64,000 bases of DNA from Thalassobius sp050633445 (GCA_050633445.1 JBOEGN010000040.1:1-64000), one strand, 5' to 3'; positions 16,729 through 24,796 are shown, counted from the stretch's first letter. Notes: generated by a model from the sequence alone, not told the origin. Program-made: numbers and translations.

Positions 16729-16854
16729 ATGTCAGATAAACCGAAGCCAAAGCCTCCCCCTGCGACGATTGTGACTACACGTGGTCAAATGAACGACAGC
16801 GGTGGCAACTCTAAGCCGAGTTCCCAACCACAAAAACCGACGAAAAAATCTTGA
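16729..16854 (+). CDS. Proline/lysine-rich mini-protein (41 aa), second gene of the cassette
   Basis: A 41-codon open frame from ATG at 16729 to TGA at 16854, beginning MSDKPKPKPPPATIVTTRG and ending SSQPQKPTKKS. It is hydrophilic, with no membrane segment, rich in Pro, Lys, Ser and Gln, and therefore probably disordered. It follows the AT-rich membrane protein by three bases and shares its composition, which argues for a real, co-translated gene. No function is known. Support is only the position, the reading frame and the biased composition. Confidence 0.5.
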   Translation: MSDKPKPKPPPATIVTTRGQMNDSGGNSKPSSQPQKPTKKS

Positions 16855-16886
16855 CTGTTTTTCGTGCTCGGGCCAACGGCACGGGC

Positions 16887-16941
16887 CGCGCCCGACCTCC
16901 CCGATGGGAGGGCGCTTCGCTTCCTCCCGAGGTCGGGCGCG
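16887..16941. repeat. Nested GC-rich palindrome, probable REP-like element or terminator
   Basis: Thirteen-base arms CGCGCCCGACCTC (16887-16899) and GAGGTCGGGCGCG (16929-16941) enclose an inner stem GGGAGG (16906-16911)/CCTCCC (16923-16928) and an innermost GCG/CGC. A six-base bulge lies on the left side only. It follows the AT-rich cassette and precedes the HPF gene. The right arm is followed by ACCCTTTTG, so it could end transcription, but the nested architecture is more like a dispersed palindromic repeat. Only one copy was noticed in this window. Confidence 0.65.
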
Positions 16942-17054
16942 ACCCTTTTGTGGAGTGAAACATCTCCGCGAAAAATCGCGCGTCAAGTTGCGCCAGATCA
17001 AAACCGTCCCCACATCTTCTTTGTAGCCTGAACAAAACAAAGAAGGAGGACGGG

Positions 17055-17366
17055 ATGCAAATCCAGATCAACACCGACCACAATATTCATGGCGACGAAC
17101 GCGTGGCCGAGGTCTGCGAACAGATCGTGCGCGACGCTCTGGCCCCTATCGCCAAACGCCTGACCCGCGTCGAGGTGCATGTGAAGGACATTCGTGGCCC
17201 CAAAGGCGGCGAAGACATCCGCGCTACGGTCGAGGCGCGCCCCGAAGGCCTGCGCCCCTATGCGGCCCATCACGACGCGACCGACATCCCCCTTGCCGTC
17301 AAAGCAGCGGCCAAGAAGCTGCGCCAGAGATTGGAGACCGAATTCGGTAAACTGGCGCATCATTAA
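17055..17366 (+). CDS. HPF/RaiA-family ribosome-associated protein
   Basis: A 103-residue short ribosome-hibernation-factor-like protein. The opening MQIQINTDHNIHGDERVAEVCEQIV and the RVEVHVKDIRGPKGGEDIRATVEARPEG sheet match the sigma-54 modulation/S30EA fold that binds the 30S decoding region; the long-form C-terminal dimerisation domain is missing. AGAAGGAGGA lies before the ATG. The role in slowing translation under stress is inferred from the family, and a diverged duty is possible. Confidence 0.82.
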   Translation: MQIQINTDHNIHGDERVAEVCEQIVRDALAPIAKRLTRVEVHVKDIRGPKGGEDIRATVEARPEGLRPYAAHHDATDIPLAVKAAAKKLRQRLETEFGKLAHH

Positions 17367-17539
17367 CGCTGCTGGCGCGGCCCGTTACCTAGGGTCGCGC
17401 CCATTTTGGGCAACACTGCCCAGAAATGTCCCCCTGAAACAGAGTGTTCCGAAATAAGCGCTTTGCCTGCGTTTGAGGGTGATTTACCCTGTCTGCGTCG
17501 ACAAAATTCGTGTTTTTCCAGTTTTTCAGGGAGCTTCCA

Positions 17540-17821
17540 ATGACGAAACTGCACAAGGCAATGCTGGCATCGGTGCTGGCGATTGGGGCCGCAACGCCCG
17601 CGCTGGCTAATGGTCCGGCGATCTATCCTTACGCATCCAAGGCAAATTACTGCCCCGGTGGATTGCAGCCGATCTCGATCAATGGGGTGATTTGCTGCGG
17701 CACACCGAACCAATCCATGACCTATCAGCAGGCGACCTCGGCCCCGGTGACACGCCGCTATAGCCGCCCCGCACCGGTGCGCAGCGCGGTCTGCCCCGAA
17801 GGTCAAAAGGGCTGTTACTAA
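17540..17821 (+). CDS. Small exported Cys-containing protein, unknown function
   Basis: A 93-residue protein with a clear signal peptide (KLHKAMLASVLAIGAATPALA, cleavage after ALA at about 23). The mature part is 70 residues with five Cys (NYCPGG, VICCG, AVCPEG, GCY) and a basic Pro/Arg stretch (VTRRYSRPAPVR). It resembles small periplasmic proteins common in Rhodobacteraceae, without a named domain. A GGGAG site precedes the ATG at 17540. A hairpin just after the stop may end transcription. Confidence 0.7.
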   Translation: MTKLHKAMLASVLAIGAATPALANGPAIYPYASKANYCPGGLQPISINGVICCGTPNQSMTYQQATSAPVTRRYSRPAPVRSAVCPEGQKGCY

Positions 17822-17832
17822 GAATAACGGAT

Positions 17833-17862
17833 GGCGGCGGCTGGAAAGCTCCGGCCGCGGCC
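17833..17862 (+). terminator. Hairpin after the small exported protein gene
   Basis: A 13-bp stem with one mismatch and one G-T pair, GGCGGCGGCTGGA against TCCGGCCGCGGCC, loop AAGC, followed by TTCT. The position 12 bases after the stop fits a terminator, although the T tract is short. Confidence 0.45.
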
Positions 17863-17901
17863 TTCTGTGCATGTGTGGAAATGGCCTGAGGGCCAGCCCG
17901 G

Positions 17902-18108
17902 TCAGAGCGCCTTGAGATCAGACGCCATCATTCGGCCGTCGCGTCCCTCTTGCAGCTCGTACTCGACCTTTTGATTGTCGGCGAGCCCTGTCATCCCGGA
18001 CCGTTCCACGGCCGAGATATGCACGAACACATCCTTACCGCCGGTATCGGGCGCAATAAATCCATAACCTTTAGTCGTATTAAACCATTTCACGGTGCCG
18101 CTGGGCAT
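17902..18108 (-). CDS. Cold-shock protein (CspA family)
   Basis: A 68-residue single cold-shock domain, an RNA chaperone that melts mRNA structure. Both RNA-binding motifs are present: KGYGFI (RNP1) and DVFVHIS (RNP2), after the usual GTVKWFN opening. The tail carries DGRMMASDLKAL. It is divergent from the ArsC-like gene with about 214 bases between, long enough for the extended 5' leader common in csp genes, though no specific leader structure was identified. Confidence 0.94.
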   Translation of the reverse strand: MPSGTVKWFNTTKGYGFIAPDTGGKDVFVHISAVERSGMTGLADNQKVEYELQEGRDGRMMASDLKAL

Positions 18109-18322
18109 GTCCGTGTCTCCTTTTGCCTTGTCGTTCCCTGAAAATGCAGGGCCATGTGGCGCTGATCTAATGGGGTCGACCGATACACGGGGCAGCGGGG
18201 CTTACCTTTAGACCAATGTCACACGTCCGATGATTGATACGCCTTTGTAAAAATCAAGCAAAACAATCGTGCGTGGTGATGAAATGCTTGTTATTGAGGC
18301 ATCCATGCCAACGGAGGGACAG

Positions 18323-18646
18323 ATGATTATCTATGGGCTAAAAAACTGCGACACGTGTCGGAAGGCATTGAAAGCGTTGAACAATGCAGAGTTGGTGGAT
18401 GTGCGGCAAACGCCTTTGTCCGCTGAATTCCTGGCCGAGGCTCAGCAAAAATTCGCTGAAAAACTGGTCAATACCCGCTCGACCACGTGGCGCGGATTAA
18501 GCGAGCAAGAGCGCGCCCGCCCCGCATTGGAGCTGCTGACAGAGCATCCCGCGCTGATGAAACGCCCGCTGATCCGCACGCCCGAGGGGGAATTATTGCT
18601 GGGTTGGACCCGTGACGTGCAGGTAAACCTTGGCATCGTGGACTGA
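18323..18646 (+). CDS. ArsC/Spx-family (YffB-like) protein
   Basis: A 107-residue thioredoxin-fold protein of the arsenate-reductase-like group. The motif NCDTCRKALKAL puts a CxxC at Cys9/Cys12, and the end of the domain has KRPLIRTPEGELLLGW, the conserved Arg loop of the family. Members include glutathione-dependent arsenate reductases and proteins of unknown role such as YffB; no arsenic genes are nearby, so the latter is more likely. GGAGGGAC precedes the ATG at 18323. Confidence 0.85.
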   Translation: MIIYGLKNCDTCRKALKALNNAELVDVRQTPLSAEFLAEAQQKFAEKLVNTRSTTWRGLSEQERARPALELLTEHPALMKRPLIRTPEGELLLGWTRDVQVNLGIVD

Positions 18647-18679
18647 CGTCCCTAGGTCATAGGAAACGGAGGTTACATC

Positions 18680-19048
18680 ATGCGCAACGCAGCCCTATTC
18701 CTGGGAATTATCGGTGGTCTGATCGGAATGGTGGTCGGGTTTTTCAGCTATGGCTATACCGAATTTGTCGACCGTGTCGGGGATTTCGACGGCATGCTGG
18801 ACCAGGTGGAAAACGTCGATCTGATCCGCTTTTTCAGTTTCTTTGCGCCGCTTCTGGCGATTGCGGGTGGGGCCATGGCCAAGGCGCGGGCCCTGTGGGG
18901 CGGTGTGCTGTTGCTGCTGTCTGCGGCAGGTATGTACTACGCCTTCAGCTTCAACGTTTTCACCATGTTCCCCATCGGGTTCTGCGCCTTGGGCGGCTTG
19001 CTGGCTATTGCGGCTGGGAAACCGGACGAGCCAAAGGCCCATTTCTAA
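18680..19048 (+). CDS. Small inner-membrane protein, unknown function
   Basis: A 122-residue protein with four predicted membrane helices (about 5-25, 50-66, 71-88 and 93-112) and a single polar loop containing FVDRVGDFDGMLDQVENVDL. It resembles the DUF4064-like or general small membrane proteins but no firm family is claimed. CGGAGGTT precedes the start. Its last 44 bases overlap the end of the convergent DoxX gene, so transcripts of both would be antisense to each other there. Confidence 0.7.
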   Translation: MRNAALFLGIIGGLIGMVVGFFSYGYTEFVDRVGDFDGMLDQVENVDLIRFFSFFAPLLAIAGGAMAKARALWGGVLLLLSAAGMYYAFSFNVFTMFPIGFCALGGLLAIAAGKPDEPKAHF

Positions 19049-19580
19049 GCAGCGCATCGACCGAGATCGGACCGGCGCCCTTGATCAACAGCGTGGTCAG
19101 GGCCAACACCCAGAATGCACGCTGATCCAGGATCACCCCGTCGGGCAGGCGATCAAACCACGCGCCCAGGGTTTCGGCATGGGCGATGCCTCCGTGGCCG
19201 TATAGATCGGTCAGGGACTGCACGGCGATGAAACCGATCATTCCCAGTGCGGCCAGACGGGTCAGCAGCCCCAGGATGATCAGCGCTGGCAGGATGAATT
19301 CCGCCACGGTGCCAGCAACGACCACCGCCCAATGGAAGATCCCCAACTGTGAGGCGTCATAGGATACGGCCTCGAACGCTTTGGGGAAAATCTGCGCGTA
19401 GGCCCCCGTCGACGGGCTGAAGATTCCAAAAATACCGTCGCCCAGCTTGGTCAGGCCCGAGGCCCAGAAATACATGGCCAGCACGGCGGCAAAGGTGAAC
19501 CGGGCCAAGGTGGACAACACCCAATCGGCGCGGTTCAGATGGTCGGCAAGGGTGTGGTAAAGGCTCAGGATTTTTGTCAT
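19005..19580 (-). CDS. DoxX family membrane protein (bufferin operon)
   Basis: A 191-residue inner-membrane protein with four helices; the DoxX features include LARFTFAAVLAMYFWASGLTK, WAVVVAGTVAEFILPALIILGLLTRLAALGM and a C-terminal LTTLLIKGAGPISVDALL. It starts inside the stop codon of the upstream bufC-like gene (ATGA) and is the last gene of the bufferin operon, where DoxX members are frequent and may recycle redox equivalents for maturation; this role is an inference from context. Confidence 0.88.
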   Translation of the reverse strand: MTKILSLYHTLADHLNRADWVLSTLARFTFAAVLAMYFWASGLTKLGDGIFGIFSPSTGAYAQIFPKAFEAVSYDASQLGIFHWAVVVAGTVAEFILPALIILGLLTRLAALGMIGFIAVQSLTDLYGHGGIAHAETLGAWFDRLPDGVILDQRAFWVLALTTLLIKGAGPISVDALLRNGPLARPVSQPQ

Positions 19581-20320
19581 TTTGGGGCCTCCGGGGTCAG
19601 CGAGTGAATGGCTTGCAGCTGGATGAGCAGCGGCAACAGGGTCGACAGATCGGCATTTGGTGCGCGTTCCAGCGCGTCGCCCAGGGTCCGCCCATCCAGC
19701 AGCGCAGCCATCAGTTGCGCTTGCGCGTCGGGCAGTGGCGTTGCCGTTGGGTCATAGTCTGCACGGGCAATCAAAACGGTTTCCGCTCCACCGCTGGGCT
19801 GATCCCCCTGCGCCAGAGCGTAGTCGCGGATTTGGGTGACCGGATAATCCGACCGTAGCAAACTGACCGCAGGGGCAAAGACAAACCGGGCGGCCATGAA
19901 GACCTGAGGCGTCAAGGATTGCAGGGTTTCAGGTGCGATCGGCGCGGCGTCAGCGGCGTGATAGGCCACACGCAGCGCCCATTCCAAACGCGCCACGTCC
20001 GGCAACCAGGCCAGATGCGACAGTGGCTTGATCCCCGCCAGGAACCCAGGAAATGTATCGCCATACAGGAACATCAGCGGGGATCTGGGCGCGTGGGTGG
20101 CCACGAATTGCCGGGCGATCTGGGTGAAATTGTCGTCTCCCACCAAACGCGCAGTGGCTGGGAAACCCTCAGCGATGGCCTCCATTAACGAGACGGCGAC
20201 GTTGTTGCGGTACACGTCAAATCGTTTGCCTGCGGGCGCGTCCATTTTGTCACAAAGCCCTAACGGAATAGGCAAGGCGGCGTCCCGCAGGGCCACGTGG
20301 AATTCGGTTTGCGACGTCAT
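19577..20320 (-). CDS. bufC: BufC/HvfC-type protein (DUF2063, putative DNA-binding domain)
   Basis: A 247-residue partner protein of MNIO enzymes. The N-terminal part shows the DUF2063 pattern RFDVYRNNVAVSLMEAIAEGFPATARLVGDDNF followed by ATHAPRSPLMFLYGDTFPGFL and DVARLEWALRVAYHAADA. In related RiPP systems this protein assists the DUF692 enzyme in recognising the precursor; despite the historical name, DNA binding is not established. Overlaps by 4 bases (ATGA) with genes on both sides, so the three are translated together. Confidence 0.88.
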   Translation of the reverse strand: MTSQTEFHVALRDAALPIPLGLCDKMDAPAGKRFDVYRNNVAVSLMEAIAEGFPATARLVGDDNFTQIARQFVATHAPRSPLMFLYGDTFPGFLAGIKPLSHLAWLPDVARLEWALRVAYHAADAAPIAPETLQSLTPQVFMAARFVFAPAVSLLRSDYPVTQIRDYALAQGDQPSGGAETVLIARADYDPTATPLPDAQAQLMAALLDGRTLGDALERAPNADLSTLLPLLIQLQAIHSLTPEAPK

Positions 20321-21162
20321 GCGGGCACCGCAAGCGCGGCACTTGCGCGGTCAGCCTCGGCTGCCAACAGGTTCCAGTCAGGCACGTCATTGTCCCATTC
20401 GATCAGCAGCGGTTTTGCGCCGGTTTGTTGCAGAGCATAGTCCAGCAAAGCCCAAACGGGATCGGCGACCTCGCGCCCGTGACTGTCGATCAGCAGCGGC
20501 GCGCCGGTGTCGTCCTGATCCTCGTCGTGACCGCCCAGATGAATTTCCCCAACAAGATCCGTGGGATAGGCGTCAATATAGGCGCGCGGGTCATAACCCA
20601 GATTGGTGGCAGACACGAAAACGTTGTTCACATCCAGCAGCAGGCCACAGCCGGTGCGTTTGGTGATCTCGGCCAGAAAATCAGGCTCTTCATAGGTCGA
20701 GGTGGCAAAACGCAAATAGCTTGAGGGGTTTTCCAACAGCATTTGACGGCCCAGACTATGCTGAACCTGATCAATGTGGTCGCAAATCCGGGCCAGCGTG
20801 GCCGCGGTATAGGGCAGGGGCAGCAGGTCGTTCAAAAACTCGGCCCCATGGGTGGACCAGGCCAGATGTTCGGAAAAACTGGCCGGATTCAGCCAGTCAC
20901 ACAGGTGTTTCAGCCGGGCCAGATGATCGGTATCCAGCGCGTCCTCGCCTCCGATTGACAGGCCCACCCCGTGGACCGAGATCGGAAACCGTTCAGCCAG
21001 AAAGCGCAGCATTGCCAGCGGGCGACCGCCATTGCCCATGTAGTTTTCGGCATGAACCTCTAACCACGCGACAGCCCCGGGATTTTCCAGAATGTCAGTG
21101 TAGTGTTGCGGCTTAAAGCCGACACCCGCCGCAGCGGGAAGATGGTTGGCCGTATCAAACAT
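20317..21162 (-). CDS. bufB: MNIO (DUF692) multinuclear iron oxidase, BufB-type
   Basis: A 281-residue TIM-barrel enzyme of the multinuclear non-heme iron-dependent oxidase family, which modifies Cys residues of ribosomal peptides (to oxazolone/thioamide or thiooxazole groups in characterised cases). Iron-ligand regions are intact: EVHAENYMGNGG, HGVGLSIGGED, SEHLAWS, LENPSSYL, DVNNVFVSATN and GEIHLGGHDEDQD. It lies between the Cys-containing precursor and the BufC partner. Start at 21162 matches the family length; the frame opens 57 bases further upstream without homology. Confidence 0.92.
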   Translation of the reverse strand: MFDTANHLPAAAGVGFKPQHYTDILENPGAVAWLEVHAENYMGNGGRPLAMLRFLAERFPISVHGVGLSIGGEDALDTDHLARLKHLCDWLNPASFSEHLAWSTHGAEFLNDLLPLPYTAATLARICDHIDQVQHSLGRQMLLENPSSYLRFATSTYEEPDFLAEITKRTGCGLLLDVNNVFVSATNLGYDPRAYIDAYPTDLVGEIHLGGHDEDQDDTGAPLLIDSHGREVADPVWALLDYALQQTGAKPLLIEWDNDVPDWNLLAAEADRASAALAVPA

Positions 21163-21188
21163 GGTGTCCCCTGATCCTGTGCGAACGA

Positions 21189-21208
21189 GGCGGGCACAGC
21201 GGCCCGCC
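21189..21208 (-). terminator. GC hairpin between bufferin precursor and maturation genes
   Basis: Arms GGCGGGC (21189-21195) and GCCCGCC (21202-21208), loop of six bases, in the 57-base gap after the precursor stop. There is no T tract, so it is more likely an mRNA stabiliser or partial attenuator that raises precursor levels over the enzymes than a full terminator. Confidence 0.4.
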
Positions 21209-21219
21209 CCATAAGGCAA

Positions 21220-21531
21220 TTAGCCTTTCATCGGCAGATCGCGATCCAGCGCTTCCAGGCTGCCTTTGCGCATCGAGCCGTCTTCCATCGCGGGCAGTTC
21301 GATGTTCATGCACGAACCAGCGTCAACCAAGGTCCAGGCGTTGCCCTGGTAGTCAACTTTCGAGGTGCCGGCGCAAGTGGTGCCAGGGCCAGCGGCGCAA
21401 TCGTTCTTACCGGCCATCGAAACACCAAAGCATTTCTCTTTTTCCATCGCGTGGGCGGTGGTAGTGGTCTGAGCGGTCAGTGCAGCGGCCAGTGCGCCTG
21501 CGACAGCAGCGGTTTTCAGTGCGTTGGACAT
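21220..21531 (-). CDS. bufA1: Bufferin-type RiPP precursor (BufA1, DUF2282)
   Basis: A 103-residue exported precursor. The signal peptide (KTAAVAGALAAALTAQTTTTAHA, about 1-28) is followed by the DUF2282 core with four Cys: Cys34 (EKCFGV), Cys45 (KNDCAAG), Cys53 (TTCAGTSKVDYQGNAWTLV) and Cys74 (GSCMN), the layout of bufferins, copper-binding RiPPs described in Caulobacter. Two of the Cys are probably modified by the neighbouring MNIO enzyme. Unlike many precursors it ends with a 25-residue acidic/basic tail (MEDGSMRKGSLEALDRDL). Start at 21531 rather than 21549, as it gives a standard signal peptide. Confidence 0.9.
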   Translation of the reverse strand: MSNALKTAAVAGALAAALTAQTTTTAHAMEKEKCFGVSMAGKNDCAAGPGTTCAGTSKVDYQGNAWTLVDAGSCMNIELPAMEDGSMRKGSLEALDRDLPMKG

Positions 21532-21852
21532 TTGAATTTCCCTTTCCAATGTAAAACTCGTCCGGTCATTGCCGGTAACAGCAGATTAGGGATAGGGCAG
21601 CGTCACAGGCCACTCACAGGCCCGTGCATCACGGTTGCGTTAGGGCGCGTGATGAATTGGGGTGATTTTCCGCATGTTTATTACGGTTGAACGGTTATTT
21701 TCCGTCGCACAGAGCAGCATTTTTTTCGGATTGTTACAGCCGCAGCGCGGAAAGCCGGTGTGCGCAGGGTGACGCAGGGGGAAACTCACGTTCGCGTCCG
21801 ATGCACGGGCGGCGGGTTGCAAAGGCGTTGTGAATGGCGCAGCGCAAAGAAA
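21532..21852. other. Intergenic region upstream of the bufferin operon
   Basis: About 320 bases between the bufA1 start and the thrS terminator hold the operon promoter. No convincing sigma-factor or metal-regulator box could be assigned. The direct repeat CCGGTCATT/CCGGTAACA around 21562-21580 is the only local symmetry noticed. An 81-codon frame here on the minus strand runs through the thrS terminator and is not considered a gene. Confidence 0.4.
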
Positions 21853-21881
21853 AACGCGCCAAACCCAAGGCCTGGCGCGTT
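21853..21881 (-). terminator. Rho-independent terminator of thrS
   Basis: On the minus strand, AACGCGCCA and TGGCGCGTT form a 9-bp stem with an 11-base loop, directly followed by TTTTTCTTT. It sits 23 bases after the thrS stop. Confidence 0.85.
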
Positions 21882-21903
21882 GCATCGTTTCATTGGGCTC
21901 TGA

Positions 21904-23853
21904 TCAGCCGCGCAAATCCGGAGGGGTCGCTTCGGCGGACAGGGCCGTGACCACATCCTCCAGCAGCTGAACCGAGGTTTGTTTTTCCCCAAGACGCCGG
22001 ACGGACACGGTACGCTCTTCGACCTCTTTTTTACCGATGGCCAGAATCGCGGGGACCTTGCCCAGCGAGTGTTCGCGGACTTTATAGTTGATCTTTTCGT
22101 TGCGCAGATCGGTCTCGGCGCGCACACCAGCGGCACGCAGGGCGGCTGCAACCTCTTCGCAATACTCATCCGCGTCGGACACGATGGCCGCAACAACGAC
22201 CTGACGCGGCGCGATCCAGAACGGCAGCTTGCCGGCGTTGGATTCGATCAGGATACCGATGAAGCGTTCGAATGATCCCAGAACCGCGCGGTGCAGCATC
22301 ACGGGGCGATGCTTGGCTCCGTCCTCGGCGATATAGTTCGCATCCAGACGTTCGGGCAAAACGAAATCCACCTGCAACGTACCGCACTGCCAGTCGCGCC
22401 CGATGGCGTCGGTCAGAACGAATTCCAGTTTCGGGCCATAGAAGGCGCCCTCGCCGGGGTTCAGGTCATAGTCGTACCCGGCCGCTTTGGTGGCGTTGGC
22501 CAGCGCGTCTTCGGCCTTGTCCCAAACGTCATCCGCGCCCGCGCGGGTGTCCGGCCGGTCCGAGAATTTCACCGCGAAATCGGCAAAGCCCAGATCCTCG
22601 TAGATCGCGCTAAGGAATTCGATGAACTTCTTGGTCTCTTCCTCGATCTGGTTTTCGCGGCAGAAGATATGCGCGTCATCCTGCGTGAAGCCGCGCACCC
22701 GCATAATCCCATGCAGCGCGCCCGAGGGTTCATAGCGGTTACAGCTGCCAAACTCGGCCATCCGCAGGGGCAGATCGCGATAGGATTTCAGACCCTGGTT
22801 ATAGACCTGCACGTGACAGGGGCAGTTCATCGGTTTCAGCGCGTTGATGGATTTTTCACGGGCATGCTCTTCGTCGACTTCGACGATGAACATGTTTTCC
22901 TGGTATTTTTCCCAGTGGCCCGAGGCCTCCCACAATTTGCGATCCACGACCTGAGGGGTGTTCACCTCGACATAGCCGCCCTTTTCCTGCTGGCGGCGCA
23001 TGTAGTCTTGTAGCGTGGTATAGATTTTCCAGCCGTTCGGGTGCCAGAAGACCTGACCGGGGGCCTCTTCCTGCATGTGGAACAGGTCCATTTCGCGGCC
23101 CAGTTTGCGGTGGTCGCGCTTGGCGGCCTCCTCCATCATGACTTCCCAGGCTTTCAGATCCTTGCGGTTCTTGAAGGCCACGCCATAGATGCGTTGCAGC
23201 ATCGGGCGGGTGTTGTCGCCCAGCCAATAAGCGCCGGCCACGTGGGTCAGCTTGAACGCATCCGCAGGCACCTGACCGGTGTGCAGTAAGTGAGGCCCGC
23301 GGCACAGATCCTGCCAGTCGCCATGCCAGTACATCCGCAGGTCTTCGCCTTCGGGGATGCGGTCAATCAGCTCGATCTTGAAAGGCTCGCCGGTGTCCTC
23401 ATAGTGTTTGATGGCGCGGGCGCGGTCCCAGACCTCGGTCTTGACGGGTTCGCGAGCGTTGATGATCTCTTTCATCCGCGCTTCGATCTGGCCCAGGTCT
23501 TCGGGAGTGAATGGCTCTTCACGGTCGAAGTCATAGAACCAGCCCTGATCGCGGACCGGGCCGATGGTGACCTTTACGTCCGGCCAGATTTCCTGCACGG
23601 CGCGGGCCATGATGTGGGCCAGGTCATGACGGATCAGCTCCAACGCGGGTTCGTCATCTTGCATGGTGTTGATGGCGATCTGAGCATCCTCGGTGATCGG
23701 CCACTGCATATCCCAATGGGCGCCGTTCACCGACGCGCTGATCGCCTTTTTCGACAGGGATTTGGAAATGCCAGCAGCGATTTCAGCGGGGGTGATCCCG
23801 GCTTCGAATTCGCGCGCATTGCCATCGGGGAAAGTAAGGGTGACGTTTGCCAT
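21904..23853 (-). CDS. thrS: Threonyl-tRNA synthetase
   Basis: Class II synthetase charging tRNA-Thr, 649 residues. Domains in order: TGS (1-65, MANVTLTFPDG onward), editing domain with RHDLAHIMARA and the HGDWQDLCRGPH zinc/editing motif (about 75-225), catalytic core with motif 2 (FGSCNRYEPSGALHGIMRVRGFTQDDAHIF), the zinc Cys in MNCPCHVQVY and motif 3 GSFERFIGILIE, and a C-terminal anticodon-binding domain (about 540-640, VREHSLGKVPAILAIGKKEVE). Length and motifs are complete. Monocistronic, with its own terminator. Confidence 0.97.
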   Translation of the reverse strand: MANVTLTFPDGNAREFEAGITPAEIAAGISKSLSKKAISASVNGAHWDMQWPITEDAQIAINTMQDDEPALELIRHDLAHIMARAVQEIWPDVKVTIGPVRDQGWFYDFDREEPFTPEDLGQIEARMKEIINAREPVKTEVWDRARAIKHYEDTGEPFKIELIDRIPEGEDLRMYWHGDWQDLCRGPHLLHTGQVPADAFKLTHVAGAYWLGDNTRPMLQRIYGVAFKNRKDLKAWEVMMEEAAKRDHRKLGREMDLFHMQEEAPGQVFWHPNGWKIYTTLQDYMRRQQEKGGYVEVNTPQVVDRKLWEASGHWEKYQENMFIVEVDEEHAREKSINALKPMNCPCHVQVYNQGLKSYRDLPLRMAEFGSCNRYEPSGALHGIMRVRGFTQDDAHIFCRENQIEEETKKFIEFLSAIYEDLGFADFAVKFSDRPDTRAGADDVWDKAEDALANATKAAGYDYDLNPGEGAFYGPKLEFVLTDAIGRDWQCGTLQVDFVLPERLDANYIAEDGAKHRPVMLHRAVLGSFERFIGILIESNAGKLPFWIAPRQVVVAAIVSDADEYCEEVAAALRAAGVRAETDLRNEKINYKVREHSLGKVPAILAIGKKEVEERTVSVRRLGEKQTSVQLLEDVVTALSAEATPPDLRG

Positions 23854-24049
23854 GTTGGCCTCCTCGTCAGTTTGGCGCCCACGGAACGCCCGGTTGCGGG
23901 TTATGTGTGGCCCCCTTTTGAATCGCGATTTGGGTCAAGTCAACCCGCGACCTGACGCCACGCGAAAACCTGAGTCCATATGGCCACGGCCTCTTTCCCC
24001 TGTGGGCCGGTTGGGGCACACTTGGCCCAATTCGACACAAGAGGTCCAC

Positions 24050-24796
24050 ATGAGCACCAATTTCCTGACCACCCCCCAAGGCCGCCGCATCGCCTATCAC
24101 CAGACTGCGGGCACCGGCCCGGGCGTGGTGTTCCTGGGCGGCTTCAAATCAGACATGGGCGGCACAAAGGCTGTCTATCTTGAGGAATGGGCCAAGGCGC
24201 AGGGGCGTGCGTTCTTGCGGTTCGATTATTCGGGGCATGGCGAATCTTCAGAAGCGTTCGAGGATGGCAGCATCGGTGATTGGGCGCAGGATGCGGCCGA
24301 AGCGATCACGCAATTGACGGACGGTCCGCAGGTGCTGGTGGGCTCGTCTATGGGGGGCTGGATCTCCCTGCTGATGACCCGTCGCATTCCCGAAAAAGTG
24401 GCCGCCTTGGTGACCATCGCCGCTGCGCCGGATTTCACAGAGGACAGTTTCTGGGCAGGTTTTGATGCCGCGCAAAAGGCCGAGCTGGCGCAGAACGGCA
24501 AGGTCGCGTTGCCCTCGGACTATGGAGAGCCCTATATCATCACGCAGCGCTTGATCGAGGATGGGCGCAACAATCTGGTCCTGCGGGACCCGCTGCCGCT
24601 GCCGTTCCCGACGCGATTCCTGCAAGGCACCGCGGATACATCCGTCGACCGCTCGGTCGCGCTGCGCCTACTGGACCATGCCGACGGGCCGGATATGCGG
24701 CTGACCTTTGTGGACGGTGCGGATCACAGTTTCTCGGACGGCGATTGCCTGCCGCTGATCACGTCCACCATCCAAGATGTTCTGGAGCGCCTGTAA
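24050..24796 (+). CDS. Alpha/beta hydrolase, ABHD10-like acyl-protein thioesterase family
   Basis: A 248-residue serine hydrolase. The fold signature is RFDYSGHGESSEAF, nucleophile elbow GSSMGGW (Ser100), acid Asp in LQGTADTSVD and His in DGADHSFSD. The opening FLGGFKSDMGGTKAVYLEEWA is typical of ABHD10-type proteins, for which depalmitoylation or glucuronide hydrolysis has been described in animals; the bacterial substrate is unknown. GAGG lies before the ATG at 24050. The next gene begins within its stop codon. Confidence 0.87.
   Translation: MSTNFLTTPQGRRIAYHQTAGTGPGVVFLGGFKSDMGGTKAVYLEEWAKAQGRAFLRFDYSGHGESSEAFEDGSIGDWAQDAAEAITQLTDGPQVLVGSSMGGWISLLMTRRIPEKVAALVTIAAAPDFTEDSFWAGFDAAQKAELAQNGKVALPSDYGEPYIITQRLIEDGRNNLVLRDPLPLPFPTRFLQGTADTSVDRSVALRLLDHADGPDMRLTFVDGADHSFSDGDCLPLITSTIQDVLERL

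Noticed and set aside
21553..21580. ECF-sigma-type promoter for the bufferin operon
   Set aside because: GTTACC and a CGAG-like element occur but with 13 bases between, not the 16 expected for the Caulobacter SigF type.
21640..21885. 81-codon reverse frame upstream of the bufferin genes
   Set aside because: Runs through the thrS terminator hairpin and lacks a ribosome site.
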